DNA of 64,000 nucleotides, taken from NCBI GenBank assembly GCA_029876055.1, contig CM056878.1:124001-188000 (forward strand). Reading direction: 5' to 3'. The stretch comes from Madurella fahalii. Its lineage: Eukaryota; Ascomycota; Sordariomycetes; Sordariales. A program made the position numbers and the translations under genes. Shown here one piece after another: positions 9,125-19,058 of this stretch; position 1 is the stretch's first letter; every line of letters begins with the position of its first letter. The notes beneath the pieces were generated by a model that saw only the letters and a list, made by a program, of their open reading frames with translations, searched no databases and was not told the origin of the DNA.

Positions 9125-10928
9125 CTAAGCACTGGATGCGGTCTCAGTCTCGGTCTGGGGAACCGCACTCTTGGCTCCATGCCCCCCAATTTCACCCTGC
9201 TGCATCCGCTCCTCCATGGTCAACTCGCTTTCAGCCTTGCCAATCTTTATGGTGGCAAACATCAGCGTTATGACGGCTGCAGCCGCCGTACCAAACCAAA
9301 AGGCAACTCTGTGCCCCTCGCTTCCGCCCCGGTTTCCTTCCTCAGACACTGCGAGATCAGCGAGGCCGAGGAAGAAGCTGATGCCGAGGAACAACAGACT
9401 GTTGATGAGAGCGCCAGAAAGGCCCTGTCTATGGCGGGCAATATTCGTCGTGATGAAAATGTTGCTGACGATGAACGTAATGTCCACCCCTATAGTCGAC
9501 CCAACCATGGCCGGGAAGATGAAGGCCCAATAATTTGCATCCTTAGGACACAAGGCGAACAAGAGGCAGCAAGCGAGAAAGCCAAGGCCGGATATAATGA
9601 GCAGAATCCTGCCGGGGAGCAGATGCAATGTGAAGCCGCCGACGGTGGCGAGGATGACTCCTCCAGCGGCCATGGGTGCGAACCAGACGGCCGTCTGAAG
9701 GGCCGAGGCGCCCATGTAATCGCTGATGCTAGGGGAATGTCAGTAAAAAGAGAAAAAAAAAAATTTTTTTAAAATAAAAATTGCGCCACAGTGCCCGTAG
9801 CCAAAATGATCCGACTTACTGAAAGCTGGCGTAAAACAAGAAGATACCAAAAATGCCATAGGCAAAGAACAAGGCGATTGTCAAGCGTCCCATGTATTTC
9901 GGCTGGAAAAGGTCGAATGGAAGCAGCGGCTGCTCAGCGACCCAGCCCTCGACATAGACAGCAGCCGCCAGGAGCAGCATTCCCACGACAAAGGTGACGA
10001 TAATGTAGGGCGTCCTCCAGCCTTGAGGTGCGTGAGCACCATCGGTGATAGCGAACGTGGTAAGGATCAGGGCGGGTACAATGGTCACGAGACCCCAATA
10101 GTCCATCCTCACTAGGGCGTTCTCGGCACGCGTCTTTGACCAATCGCGGGGGATAGTGATGAACGAGACGGTACACACAATGAAGGTTACGATGCAGCCC
10201 AGCCAAAAGTACCAGCGCCAGGACAGATACTGGGTGGTGGCGCCGCCGGTGATGATGCCGAGGAAGAAGCCGATGGGTGCGAAGGCGCTGTACAAGCCAA
10301 AGACGAGGTTCTTGCGCGGGCCGGGCCGGTATGTCTTGCCGAGCAGCATGATGCTGGTAGGTAGAAACGCGGCGGCGCCCAGGCCACCAAGGGCGCGCGT
10401 GACGATGAGCATCTGGTAGTTGGTGCTGAAGCCCGAGATGAGACACCAGACGGAAAACCAGACGAGGCCGGCATTGAAGACAATGTAGGCGCCATGCATG
10501 TCGGCCACGCGGCCCAGCGGCAGGAGGAAGGCGCCGGTGACAAGGGAGAAGACGCTGGACGGCCAGGTCTGGGAGCCCTTGGGGATATCAAGCGCCTTCG
10601 ACACGTCGGGCAGGATGATGTTGAAGCCCGAGATGAAGTACTCCTGCATCGGTGTTAGCAGGCTGTGGTCATAACCTCCAGGCTGCAGGGTCAGTGGCCG
10701 ACGTACTGCCATCAGCATTGATATCAGCAGAGAGCTGCAGAACATGACCTCGTAGACAGCGTTTGGAAACACATCGGGCCTTTGGCGTCCGAGTTGTTCA
10801 AGGTCGATAACGTCCATCTTGGGCTGCGTGTCGGACCTGTCGCTGTCGTTCTGCGCCGGGGCGCTCTCTACGTCGAAGCGTACCATGGCGGAAACAGGAC
10901 GTGCAGGGTTGTGTTTGTCATGATGCAT
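9125..10928 (-). CDS. MFS transporter, multidrug/aminotriazole-resistance type, three exons
   Basis: A proton-coupled exporter of the major facilitator superfamily in the plasma membrane, similar to fungal Atr1-like drug:H+ antiporters. Exons are 10707-10928, 9820-10643 and 9125-9728, giving 549 residues. Intron 1 (10644-10706, 63 nt, GTACGT, GCTAACA, CAG) is a multiple of three without a stop, so it reads through silently. Intron 2 is 9729-9819 (GTAAGT, TACTGAC, CTAG). A polar N-terminus precedes about 14 hydrophobic segments. Family marks include SSVFSLVTGAFLLPLGRVAD after helix 2, the ALGGLGAAAFLPTSIMLLG helix and the SWRWYFWLG segment. The tail is acidic and polar. It diverges from the Zn2Cys6 regulator at 11666 with a shared 737-bp promoter, so that regulator may control it (inference). 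The substrate cannot be deduced. Confidence 0.93.
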
Positions 10929-11341
10929 TCCGCAAGCGGAGCAGAGCCGGGACGGATGGGAGCCATGCTGGTTCTATACTCGAGATCGAAGTCAGGAGTT
11001 TTGTTTGGGAGTGCGGCGGTGAAAGGGACTCGGAGCTATCGACTTGACGACACAGAAACGATTAGTCAGGCGTTCGAGAACCCGGATATGGCAGCTGCAC
11101 GAGTTGGCCGTTTGGTGCCGATTGGGGGTTAGCCTGCTCGAGGCGGACCCACTTTGCCTTTTACATGTCAATGGTCGTCATGGGCGTCATATGTGTAGTA
11201 ATCCGTAATTGAATACAGGAATATTGTATTTGTCAGGGTCGTCATTTTCGCCCCTGCTGCGTCAGAAAATGTCCTAGCTGCTGTGGCTGACAAGTGTCGG
11301 CGGATCCCCGTCCGAGGTACCGTACCTGACCGTGACGGATT

Positions 11342-11353
11342 CGTTTCGAAACG
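11342..11353. promoter_or_regulatory. 12-bp perfect palindrome in the MFS/regulator divergent promoter
   Basis: CGTTTCGAAACG is its own reverse complement and lies about 310 bp before the regulator start and 410 bp before the transporter start. A CGG-N8-CCG arrangement, the usual form of Zn2Cys6 binding sites, lies some 35 bp upstream near 11300-11314. Either could be an operator for the adjacent regulator. This rests on position and symmetry only. Confidence 0.25.
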
Positions 11354-11665
11354 TTTCGGTCGCACAACTGCTTCTTCGGCCGTTGACCGGGGCTAATGCA
11401 CCTGGTGCTGCTTTGGTTCCGTTTTCGGTTTAACGCTTGAACCGACGGGGTGGATAAAGCCCATCGAGTCACCAACGGGGTCCAGGCGCCAAGTGGCGAA
11501 GAAAACCGTCGCTTTCCTCGACCTCGGTGCCGGATGCCAGCGGGCCCCATGAACAACTTGTTCTGACGCTGCCATTCGTCGATTCAAACGCAAAGCGCAA
11601 AGCCCAGAGCCCAGCCTAGCATGCAGTGAGCAGTGCAACCTGACAGGTGACAACCCGAGGACTCT

Positions 11666-13212
11666 ATGCCAGGGCACGACCCGGTCCCGACAGGAGGACA
11701 GTCCAAGGCTTGCTACAACTGCCGCCGCCGCCGCCTTCGCTGCGACCGGTCCCGCCCCTTTTGTCATAAATGCTCGAGCTCCGGCGAGGAGTGCCTTGGC
11801 TACGGCACTGTCCTGAGATGGGCCAATGCCCCTGCTGTCCGGGGTAAACTTGCCAGCCAGTTGGCCGTTGTGGGACCGCCAGGAAATGCCCCCCCTGGAT
11901 TCAGCATCCCTCGAGACGGGACGCCCATTTCGGTCAATGCATCCCTCCTCGACCCGCTGTTGAATGGCCTTAACCGCCGGGCGAGATGTTACGTTCACCA
12001 CTGTGTGTATAGACCCAGCTCTGCTCACCCTACCTTAATCAGGCCAGCCTCGCTCAAATAACCCATGCATTCTTAGTCGCAACGGCCGTTTGCCGAGACT
12101 TGGTCTCCGTCGACCAGCATGATAGGAACCCCTTCCGGACGGTAATCCCACTAGCCGGCAGCTTTGACTTTCTCGAGGCCATTATCGTCGCCACGGGCGC
12201 CATGCACCTTGCCGCGCTGCACGGCTACCAAGACCGGCCAGGTATGGCCGAGTTGGTAGACGCTCTTGTGGCTAAGGACAAGGCCATAAGGTTGCTCCGG
12301 TCGGCGGTTGACAGCGTGGGTCCGGCAAACCACGCCATGGTGTTAGCCGCAACCGTCTTCTTCATCAATCTCGACCTTATCGACTCTGGAAAGGGAGAAT
12401 GGCCAACCCACATCGAAGCTGCGAGCGCGCTAATGTCAACTCTGCACAGCCAGAATCTGGCTCTGGGCCCTTCGCTCATGTCTCTGGTCGACGCCATCGT
12501 CGCCGACTGCCTGACATACCGTGTTTTGGGCTCTGTAATCAGCGGAGTGGTCCCGGGAACGTGGGCCCAGCATGACCTGACAGACCTATTATCTATCCTC
12601 AAGCGAGCCGAGCCTTACAGCTACCATTGTTGCCCGCCAAAGATCCTACAAATCACCATGTCTGCAAGCCATCTATGCAGTAGCGACGTTGCCGATATTA
12701 CAAGAGTCGAATTGGCCCTGTCGTTGCTGCATCAAGCCCGATCACTGGACGTCATCGAGTGGGTGTACAGCATCCGCGGTCTCTCGGCACAGGACGACTT
12801 GGATGCCCGCATCAGCCTGGCGTCCGCCCATCGAGCCGCTGCTTGCCTCTATATCTTGCTCGCCGTCCCTGAAATCCCAATCGATCCGTCATCACCCGAT
12901 GTCCTGGTACGCGAGGTTCTCGGTCATCTAGCGTCGGTGCCGATCGACCATGTACTCTTGAAGGGAACCGTGTGGCCGACCTTCGTGGCCGGCGCCCAAA
13001 CGGATGATCCGCAACAGCGCGAGTGGTGCATCGATCGTATGCAGGCCGTTTGGGCGAGGAATCCATGGATCTGTCCATGGGGTTATGTACGGACCGCGAT
13101 CCAGATGCTTCAGGATCTTTGGGAGGCGAGGGACCAGACGCCGGCCGAGAAGCGGAAGACGAATTGGTTACACGAGATCAAGAGCATGCGAGATAAGTGT
13201 TTGATTGTATGA
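11666..13212 (+). CDS. Zn2Cys6 transcription factor, two exons
   Basis: A fungal binuclear-zinc-cluster regulator of 490 residues. Exon 1 is 11666-12002, intron 12003-12076 (74 nt, GTGTGT donor, TTAG acceptor), exon 2 is 12077-13212. The DNA-binding motif is at residues 16-43 with spacing C-x2-C-x6-C-x6-C-x2-C-x6-C and an arginine-rich RRRRLRCDRSRP loop. After the splice junction the text YVHHFATAVCRDLVSVDQHDRNPFR matches the start of the fungal-specific regulatory domain of the Fungal_trans_2 class. That match also fixes the intron. The rest is helical with no other motif. It is nuclear, and divergent from the MFS exporter, a common arrangement for a local regulator and its target (inference). 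Confidence 0.93.
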
Positions 13213-15154
13213 GGTGCGGATGTTGGACCGAGTGCTCAGGGCCAGGCCGAGGACCCTTGTCCGGGAGCACTGCATGTAGTCCTTAGCCATTGCTTTGAAG
13301 ATACACCGGACTGGGAGTGGCAGAAGGTGGCCCGTAAAGCATCTGGATAAGTACTGCGTGCTAAAGAATCAACGAGCATAGATATCACCCTCTACTACCT
13401 CTTGGACAAGCACTCCTGAGTAAATTTAATACCGGATTGCTTTGCGGGCATTACTTAGTCCGGGGAGCCTCCCAGATACACAGAAATGGTCAAGTCTGCC
13501 CTTAGCCTCTTAGGTTTCCAGGCCGACGAGCCGTGATTCGGCCATCGTTGTTACCCTTTCCTCCGTGAACAAGGCTCACCAAGGACGCGTGGCAGCTAGA
13601 TGTCACCGAGACCAGCCAGTTCATTACCAGCAGACATGATGTATCTCATTCAAAGGGTGCCCTCTAACACATGGACAGCGAACCAAAGTCTCCTCCGCGA
13701 CCCTCTGATAGGCTCAATCTGCTGGGCTGTCCCGACTCGGGCCGGGTGTCAGTTGTGTGGGGAGTAAAGCTAGGGTCGGAGTGGCTAGGGGTAGTCGGTT
13801 TGAAGCCTCACTTTATTGTAGGGCTACTAACAACAGGGTTAGGACGCTGATGCGTTGTCATTCACCGGGGACTCGGCTATCAGGCACCGGAGCATTGAAG
13901 TAAGTGACTTCCCCGCATTTCATCGGACAGTTACTCTTTCGCTCGGGTTCCCCGCCTGCAAGGTGTCGGGACAGACACCCAGCCAATTGATTTCCACGCT
14001 GCTGCTGGCGCTTCAATAAAGCCTCTTCTGTCCTTGGCCGCGCTCGGCAGGATTCGTAAACGTCCTACAGGACCGCTGCAACATTCTGCATAGCACCAAG
14101 CCCCGTCAGTCCATTTGCTTACGACCGGGCAGGGAACCTTCGGGTCGCAGCTTCGGATGCCGTATTGCACAAGCGACTATCCGTGGATTAGGAGTCGAAC
14201 AGTCGCCGGCTCGCTGTACATCCCAAGCCGTGATTGGGGAGAGGATTCGTCAAGTGGTCTCTTGTCCGGACCGGCCCCGCTGGTTGCCGTGCAGCCATTG
14301 GTTTGACACGGCCAGTGATACGGTGGGCGGTTGATATCGCTGCAGCTGCCCAGATTTGAACTGGGGCATGCGACGCACTGTCGCCCTCGAACCCTTCGAT
14401 AGGGCCCCTGAAGCCGCCGGGAACCCAACACCCCACGCTGCTGGTGGTTGTCTGCAGCCCTGCCTCCTGCAAGTCCTGTCAGCGAAGCATGCACGCCCAA
14501 ATTGGTCAATCAGAGAATTTCCATCGGCACACGCGAAATGTCGTGCCCGGCCTGCCATCGACAGTCTCTCCCGTCGTTTTCGCCCTGCGACCATCCGTTT
14601 CTCTGGTGGCAGGCATCTTCGCTACGACCCCCCCTGAAGATTAAGAATCTCGCACACCCTCTCAGAAGTTCGGTGAGCCTCCTTTGACAAGATTCCTAGT
14701 CCTCGTCCCCTTTTCCCATCAAGACTCCATGTGTTCCGATGATCAAGCCCGTTGCTCCCCCCCGCCCAGGCACACTGCCCAATTGCTGTCCCATGACGGT
14801 TGCCACAAGAACCCCCCTGAACAGCGCCTAGCGGCCTAAAACAAGCGCCTGATGTACATACCACGCCCTCCTTCCTCCTCGGGCGCGAAGCGACCCTCCG
14901 CCCCCAAACCCCGTGCCGACCCAACGGTCGAGCAATCTTCACCTGCGTCCCCCGTCGTCATCATCATCACCACCACCACCCACCCCCGCCGCCGCCAAGG
15001 TCAGCTAGGAGACCGAGATCACCACACCTCACGACGGACCCAACCGTCACCGCAAGATGACACCCTCCTCCTCCTCCATGATCATGATAACCCCCCTGGC
15101 TCGGCATTGCCAAGCCTCCATCCCCGGATAATCCCCCTTCTCAAGCGGTACACC
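13213..15154. other. intergenic, no confident gene
   Basis: From 13213 to about 13900 nothing was recognised. At 13900-14650 short open frames overlap on both strands without family motifs. At 14350-14366 the minus strand forms a perfect T-arm (CCCAG TTCAAAT CTGGG) next to a possible long variable arm, but no complete tRNA could be folded. From 14852 an upstream in-frame extension of the next small gene is rich in Pro, Ser and His and is probably its leader. Confidence 0.4.
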
Positions 15155-15391
15155 ATGCAAGAGCAGAACATCACGATAGGCGTCATAGTCGGCGTCGTCC
15201 TCGCCGTGTTCCTCGCCGGCGTCGGCTACTTTTTGTACCGCTACGGCAAGTCGATTCGCATCCGCCGGCGGGGCCGTCAGAACGGGGCAAGGCGTCACAG
15301 CAAGGGGTCGCGGGGGTCGGGGGGGTCGGGGGTGTCGGGGTTTTCTGGGCTGTCTGGCGGGAGCGCTACCGTTTCTGCTGCTGGTGAATGA
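15155..15391 (+). CDS. small single-pass membrane protein with Gly/Ser tail
   Basis: From the ATG at 15155 (context CACCATGC) this encodes 78 residues: a short polar start, one transmembrane helix at about residues 7-28 (ITIGVIVGVVLAVFLAGVGYFLY), a strongly basic juxtamembrane stretch (RYGKSIRIRRRGRQNGARR), then a Gly/Ser-rich tail. The positive charges suggest a cytoplasmic C-terminus. The same frame opens 101 codons earlier at 14852, but that part is low-complexity (Pro, Ser, His, Thr runs) and I treat it as leader. Small membrane proteins with this layout occur in many filamentous fungi without known function. No partner gene is evident. Confidence 0.55.
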   Translation: MQEQNITIGVIVGVVLAVFLAGVGYFLYRYGKSIRIRRRGRQNGARRHSKGSRGSGGSGVSGFSGLSGGSATVSAAGE

Positions 15392-15835
15392 CGGAGGACT
15401 ACTCTGAGGACTAGCGTCGCGAGTGAGGATGTATGTGGACTATTGAGTGGCCCTCCCGACGCCCATTGAAGGTGTCAGATACTGAGCGCAATGCTCACGA
15501 AGTTCAAGCAAGCAAACAGGTCACCCGCTCGGGAGCGAGCCAACAGTTCAGAAGGATACAGGCTCTGATACATTATTACAACCTACCTGGTAATGAACCG
15601 TTTGTATATTACTTAGATAGGCTGCATGTAGTGCTAGTTCAATCTCAGTGTGCGAGTAAGTTGCTTATCTTAGTACACTTTGATCCATGGACTATCTCTC
15701 AACTTGCCGTCCCAATCTCGAGGCCATCCATTCTCTAAATCCCCCTCTACTTTGACACGCCCCAAGTCAAAACGAATCAAGACAAAAAGGCAGGAAAAAA
15801 TATGCCCACTCTGACCATCACATGTCCCTCTGTTT
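15392..15835. other. intergenic, downstream flank of tRNA genes
   Basis: No recognisable protein gene. Because the tRNA genes are on the minus strand, their Pol III terminators should lie here; short T-runs on the minus strand (A-runs at about 15783-15800 on the plus strand) are candidates. Confidence 0.4.
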
Positions 15836-15906
15836 GCCCACAGCCAGAATCGAACTAGCGACCTTGTCATTACTAGTGACACGCTCTACCACTGAGCCAT
15901 GCGGGC
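15836..15906 (-). tRNA. tRNA-Thr (anticodon AGT), intronless
   Basis: A 71-nt sequence folds into a complete cloverleaf. The acceptor stem is GCCCGCA/TGTGGGC with one G-T pair, the D-stem is GCTC/GAGC, the anticodon stem is TGTCA/TGACA with loop CTAGTAA (anticodon AGT), and the T-arm is GCTAG TTCGATT CTGGC. The A box (TGGCTCAGTGG) and B box (GTTCGATTC) for Pol III are intact. It decodes ACU and, after A34 to inosine editing, ACC. It has a near-identical tandem neighbour 70 bp away. Confidence 0.95.
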
Positions 15907-15976
15907 GTAATTAATGAAGGAGATGAAAGAGGAGGAGCGGGGACTGCCCTGCGTGGTGATCCCCTCGCCCTGTGTT

Positions 15977-16054
15977 GCCCACAGCCAGAATCGAACTAGC
16001 GACCTTGTCATAGCAGAATACTAGTGACACGCTCTACCACTGAGCCATGCGGGC
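15977..16054 (-). tRNA. tRNA-Thr (anticodon AGT) with 7-nt intron
   Basis: This is identical to the tRNA-Thr gene at 15836-15906 over all 71 mature positions, with an extra 7 nt (TTCTGCT) inserted just 3' of position 37, the standard place for eukaryotic nuclear tRNA introns. All stems and both internal promoter boxes are intact, so it should be functional if the splicing endonuclease accepts so short an intron. Sequence just outside the mature part is also partly shared with the other copy, which points to a local tandem duplication followed by intron loss or gain. Confidence 0.9.
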
Positions 16055-16369
16055 TTTGTTGAAATCTGCCGAGGTATCGATGTTGATGGGGAGCCGTGGT
16101 GTGATCGTAGTGGGTACTGCCGAGGTCCGAGGTCTAGGGCTGTTCCCCTAAGCGGGTCCGGACAAACATTTTATGGAGGCAGGAGAGCAGTCATAGGAAT
16201 AGTGCAGCTGCAGCTTTGAGACGTCTCCGTTAGCTCCCCCATCTGCTAAGGTCACCTGATAGATCGTATTGATATGGGCTTTGAGGAGTGGAGTCATGAA
16301 GGTGAAGCCTTAGCCGGAGCTAGTCAGGGGTGAGACTGGCACCGCTAAAGCCGTCACAACTATACAGAA
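16055..16369. other. intergenic, no gene seen
   Basis: Upstream flank of the intron-containing tRNA gene and 3' flank of the next minus-strand protein gene. Nothing else was recognised. Confidence 0.5.
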
Positions 16370-17353
16370 TCATGGTCGCCGGTCATTTCTCTTCTCTTCG
16401 TTCCGTCTGCTCGGGCGACGTTGGGGCGGTTGCCAAGGTTGGTCGCGGCCTCTCCGGGTACTTCCAGCCGCGTTCTCCTCTTCATTTCGTCGCCGGCGTC
16501 CGTCCTTCTCTTGCCGCCTCCTCCGCTCCGGCCTGTTTAAGTCCCTCGACTGGTCCAGCCCCGGATGTAGATTACGCATGTTGTTGATGCTTGTCTGCAT
16601 GTTTGCCAGCGAGCGGTGCAGTCTGTCGGCGTCAGCGGCCAGTGCCTCCCGAACCGCGCAATTCCGATGCGACGGGGCGCTAGAGGCTAAACGACGGATA
16701 GAGTCGGACGCTCCTTGTAACTCCCGTGCAACTGCATTCAAGGCAGCCGATAACTCGGGGTCGGTGGTGCCAGACCTTTGAGCATGCCCGGCAGTCGCGG
16801 CTCCTGAGCTCGCCTGAGCGGTTGCCTGAGCCTGCCGCTTGGCTTCACGCCTGCGGTGGATGAGATGGCGAACGCCAAACGCGAAAAGGCCAACCGCTAC
16901 CTGACTCAAAAGGTTATGCATATCGCTGTCGCCTCGAGGTAGGTCACGACTGCTTCCACGTTCACCCCTGGCGCCCGATGTGTCTCTGTTCTGGCTGCGA
17001 CTCGATCTCCGACGGGAACTTGAGTCTCGTTGGCGACTCTGAGCGTTTTTCTGTTGGCTCAGCCGCTTCAGAGAATATGACAAGACCGCGCGGCCAAGTT
17101 GACGCAATATTTCCGGCGACTGCCCCGAGTCGCGGTCGTCCGAGGCACCCCCGGCTCGAGGTCGAGACCCGGTTGTGGATCTGCGGGATTGGCTGGAGGG
17201 CATCTCAACGCCGGCGTTGCCCCGTTCGTAGAATTTCTGATAGAGGGCCGGCTCGGGAACAATATAACGTGCGTGTAATGAGAGTTTTGCATTCCTAGAC
17301 GGAAACTGTGTGTAGGGCCATAGATGGGGCGCGGAGGACTTGGTGCGGGCCAT
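16370..17353 (-). CDS. hypothetical Arg/Ser-rich protein with a central hydrophobic helix
   Basis: An open frame of 327 residues; an internal methionine at residue 51 (17203) is an equally good start, since the first 50 residues differ in character and could be leader or hide an intron. The protein is rich in Arg and Ser, with an RS-like stretch (SSSRRRSSRSQNRD), then a moderately hydrophobic segment (NLLSQVAVGLFAFGVRHLIHRRREAKR) that may be a membrane-associated amphipathic helix. A helical, Ala-rich region follows (ELSAALNAVARELQGASDSIRRL), and the tail is strongly charged and Arg-rich. I recognise no named domain. It and the conserved small protein at 17832 lie on the same strand, 478 bp apart. 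Confidence 0.6.
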   Translation of the reverse strand: MARTKSSAPHLWPYTQFPSRNAKLSLHARYIVPEPALYQKFYERGNAGVEMPSSQSRRSTTGSRPRAGGASDDRDSGQSPEILRQLGRAVLSYSLKRLSQQKNAQSRQRDSSSRRRSSRSQNRDTSGARGERGSSRDLPRGDSDMHNLLSQVAVGLFAFGVRHLIHRRREAKRQAQATAQASSGAATAGHAQRSGTTDPELSAALNAVARELQGASDSIRRLASSAPSHRNCAVREALAADADRLHRSLANMQTSINNMRNLHPGLDQSRDLNRPERRRRQEKDGRRRRNEEENAAGSTRRGRDQPWQPPQRRPSRRNEEKRNDRRP

Positions 17354-17831
17354 TTATCGATGACTCTCCAGTCTTTTTGTGCCTGGCTTCCGGGACACGT
17401 CATGCGCACTGCTCGTGGTTCAGAGGTGTGATGCTGCTTGTCCCGGTCAGTAGGGTCCGGCGCGTGACCAGGTGACCGAGACACCACCACCACACACGTG
17501 TCTGCCATAGCAGCAGGTTGAATACCGCGAATACGATCGAAGTAAATCCCTATCAGACATTCCATCAAAGCACATATAAATGCAAAGCAAAACATCAATG
17601 TCGGCGATAAAAATCTGGTTCTGTTGATTGACGGCAACAGATGGTCCAACCATTCAGCCCAATGCGACGCAGAAACGACGGTCGAACTCAGCACTGCGCA
17701 GCATTTGGTGATCTCCTACCGTTCAGGTGAGTTGCGTAGACCACGCTGCCGGTTGTACTGGTCGCTATCCCTAGACATGTTAATTAGCTCTGAGGTCCTT
17801 TCGTCACAACTCAAATCCCCCAGCCGAGGAC
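17354..17831. other. intergenic between two minus-strand genes
   Basis: Promoter region of the Arg/Ser-rich protein and 3' flank of the small conserved gene. An open frame on the minus strand (17068-17694) crosses it in a different phase from the gene and shows no motif. Confidence 0.45.
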
Positions 17832-18125
17832 TCACAAAATGGACAGAGTGATATCACCCTCTATTTTTGCCTTTAACTGGACGTCTACATCAAGGTCCAT
17901 GTCCAGTCTTACGGCAGGGGCGCCGCCATGATCATCCTGGTTCTGTGTCAGCGCCGCGGCCGTCTCCTGTTGTCGGACGAGATGGCGATCTTGCACAGGT
18001 GGCTGTTGCGCAAGCTGCCTGTCGAGGCCGGTGTCATCCTGCCGCTCCACCGTCCGTTGATCTCGGACCGGGGTGCGGTTTCCGGTCGCGGACTCGCTCG
18101 TCCGTTCCTGTTGCTTCTCAGACAT
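17832..18125 (-). CDS. small conserved hypothetical protein with acidic/hydrophobic C-terminal motif
   Basis: 97 residues. The first two thirds are polar and Gln/Arg-rich, probably disordered. The last third, APAVRLDMDLDVDVQLKAKI followed by EGDITLSIL, alternates hydrophobic and charged residues and looks like a beta-strand-forming motif. I recall the pattern RLDxDLxVxVxLKAxIxGDxTL at the C-terminus of many short fungal proteins of unknown function. That recurring C-terminal motif is the main reason to call a gene. Cellular role is unknown. Confidence 0.72.
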   Translation of the reverse strand: MSEKQQERTSESATGNRTPVRDQRTVERQDDTGLDRQLAQQPPVQDRHLVRQQETAAALTQNQDDHGGAPAVRLDMDLDVDVQLKAKIEGDITLSIL

Positions 18126-18668
18126 TTCTCCGGGTCGGATACTCGGAGGAGCGGCGATGTGGGATAAGTGGCGTTTCGTTGAGCTAAAAGCAAGAATGTG
18201 GATACACTACTCGGTACGTGGCAAAGTGATCAAATTCATATTTCTATCGGTGAAGAGCGGTTTGGGGAAAATCAAGCCGTCAGAAGAGTCAAAGTGCCCC
18301 AAAAAAGCAAACGCAGGCCGGGGGGGCGATGCCATGGGATGCTATGACATCACTGGCGATCCAGGCCCAACAGGTTCCCGGTTCGGGAGCTTTGTCGATG
18401 CCGTCGGCGATGCCGACAGCATGCGAACCCGCCCAGAAGGTTGGCCGGGTCATTTCCGGTTTGAAGAGTTGCTGGCCGGGCATTGAAAGCACACGACATG
18501 GCTACGGTGGGCAACTACGAAGAAGTCGGCAGAGCGTAGTTGTATTGCCAGTCTGCCACCTTGCAGAGACAACGGCAAAAGAATGCTGCGCATTTCTTTT
18601 GCCCTGTTGGCGCTCCAGCCCCGTCCCAATATGCACTCGGTATGCATTTTGCCCCCCTCCCATCCGCT
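18126..18668. other. intergenic, no gene seen
   Basis: Promoter side of the small conserved gene and 3' flank of the thioredoxin gene. Open frames here show no motif. Confidence 0.45.
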
Positions 18669-19058
18669 CTACGCGTTGTCAGCGGTGGCGGCCTCGGCCT
18701 TCTCCTTGGCCAGTCTACCCATCTTCTCCACGGCCGATGTTAGGCTTTGTAGGTTCGCACCCTGGATCATGGCGGCGCCGTTCACGGCAACCTGTTTCCC
18801 GTCCTTGAAGAAGAGGAATGTGGGCATGGCGGCGACGCCATACTTCCGAGCGACCGACTGCACGTGGTCGACGTCCACCTTTGCGAAGGCGAGGAAGCCC
18901 GGGATCGAGAAAGTAGATGCAAGCTTCAGGAAATGGGGCGCTATCATCTTGCACGGTCCGCACCAGTCGGCATAGAAGTCGGCGACGACATAACGCGTCG
19001 AGGAGAGGAGCGAGTCGAACTCGGTATGCGACGAAATGTGCTTAACGGAATCCGCCAT
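18669..19058 (-). CDS. TRX: thioredoxin
   Basis: A small protein-disulfide reductase that keeps cytosolic thiols reduced and passes electrons from thioredoxin reductase to peroxiredoxins and ribonucleotide reductase. From the ATG at 19058 it has 129 residues, slightly longer than the usual 105-110 because of an Ala/Glu-rich tail. The active site is WCGPC at residues 32-36, preceded by VVADFYAD. The cis-proline segment AAMPTFLFFKDGK is near residue 79, and the final helix follows. The frame is uninterrupted. It stays open upstream to an ATG at 19328, which would add 90 residues rich in Arg, Pro and Ser that could act as a mitochondrial presequence, but MADSVKHI is the normal thioredoxin start. 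Confidence 0.93.
   Translation of the reverse strand: MADSVKHISSHTEFDSLLSSTRYVVADFYADWCGPCKMIAPHFLKLASTFSIPGFLAFAKVDVDHVQSVARKYGVAAMPTFLFFKDGKQVAVNGAAMIQGANLQSLTSAVEKMGRLAKEKAEAATADNA

Noticed and set aside
9179..9772. 197-codon open frame on the plus strand
   Set aside because: Antisense to the last exon of the MFS transporter; no family features.
17068..17694. 208-codon open frame on the minus strand
   Set aside because: Overlaps the Arg/Ser-rich protein in another phase and has no motif.
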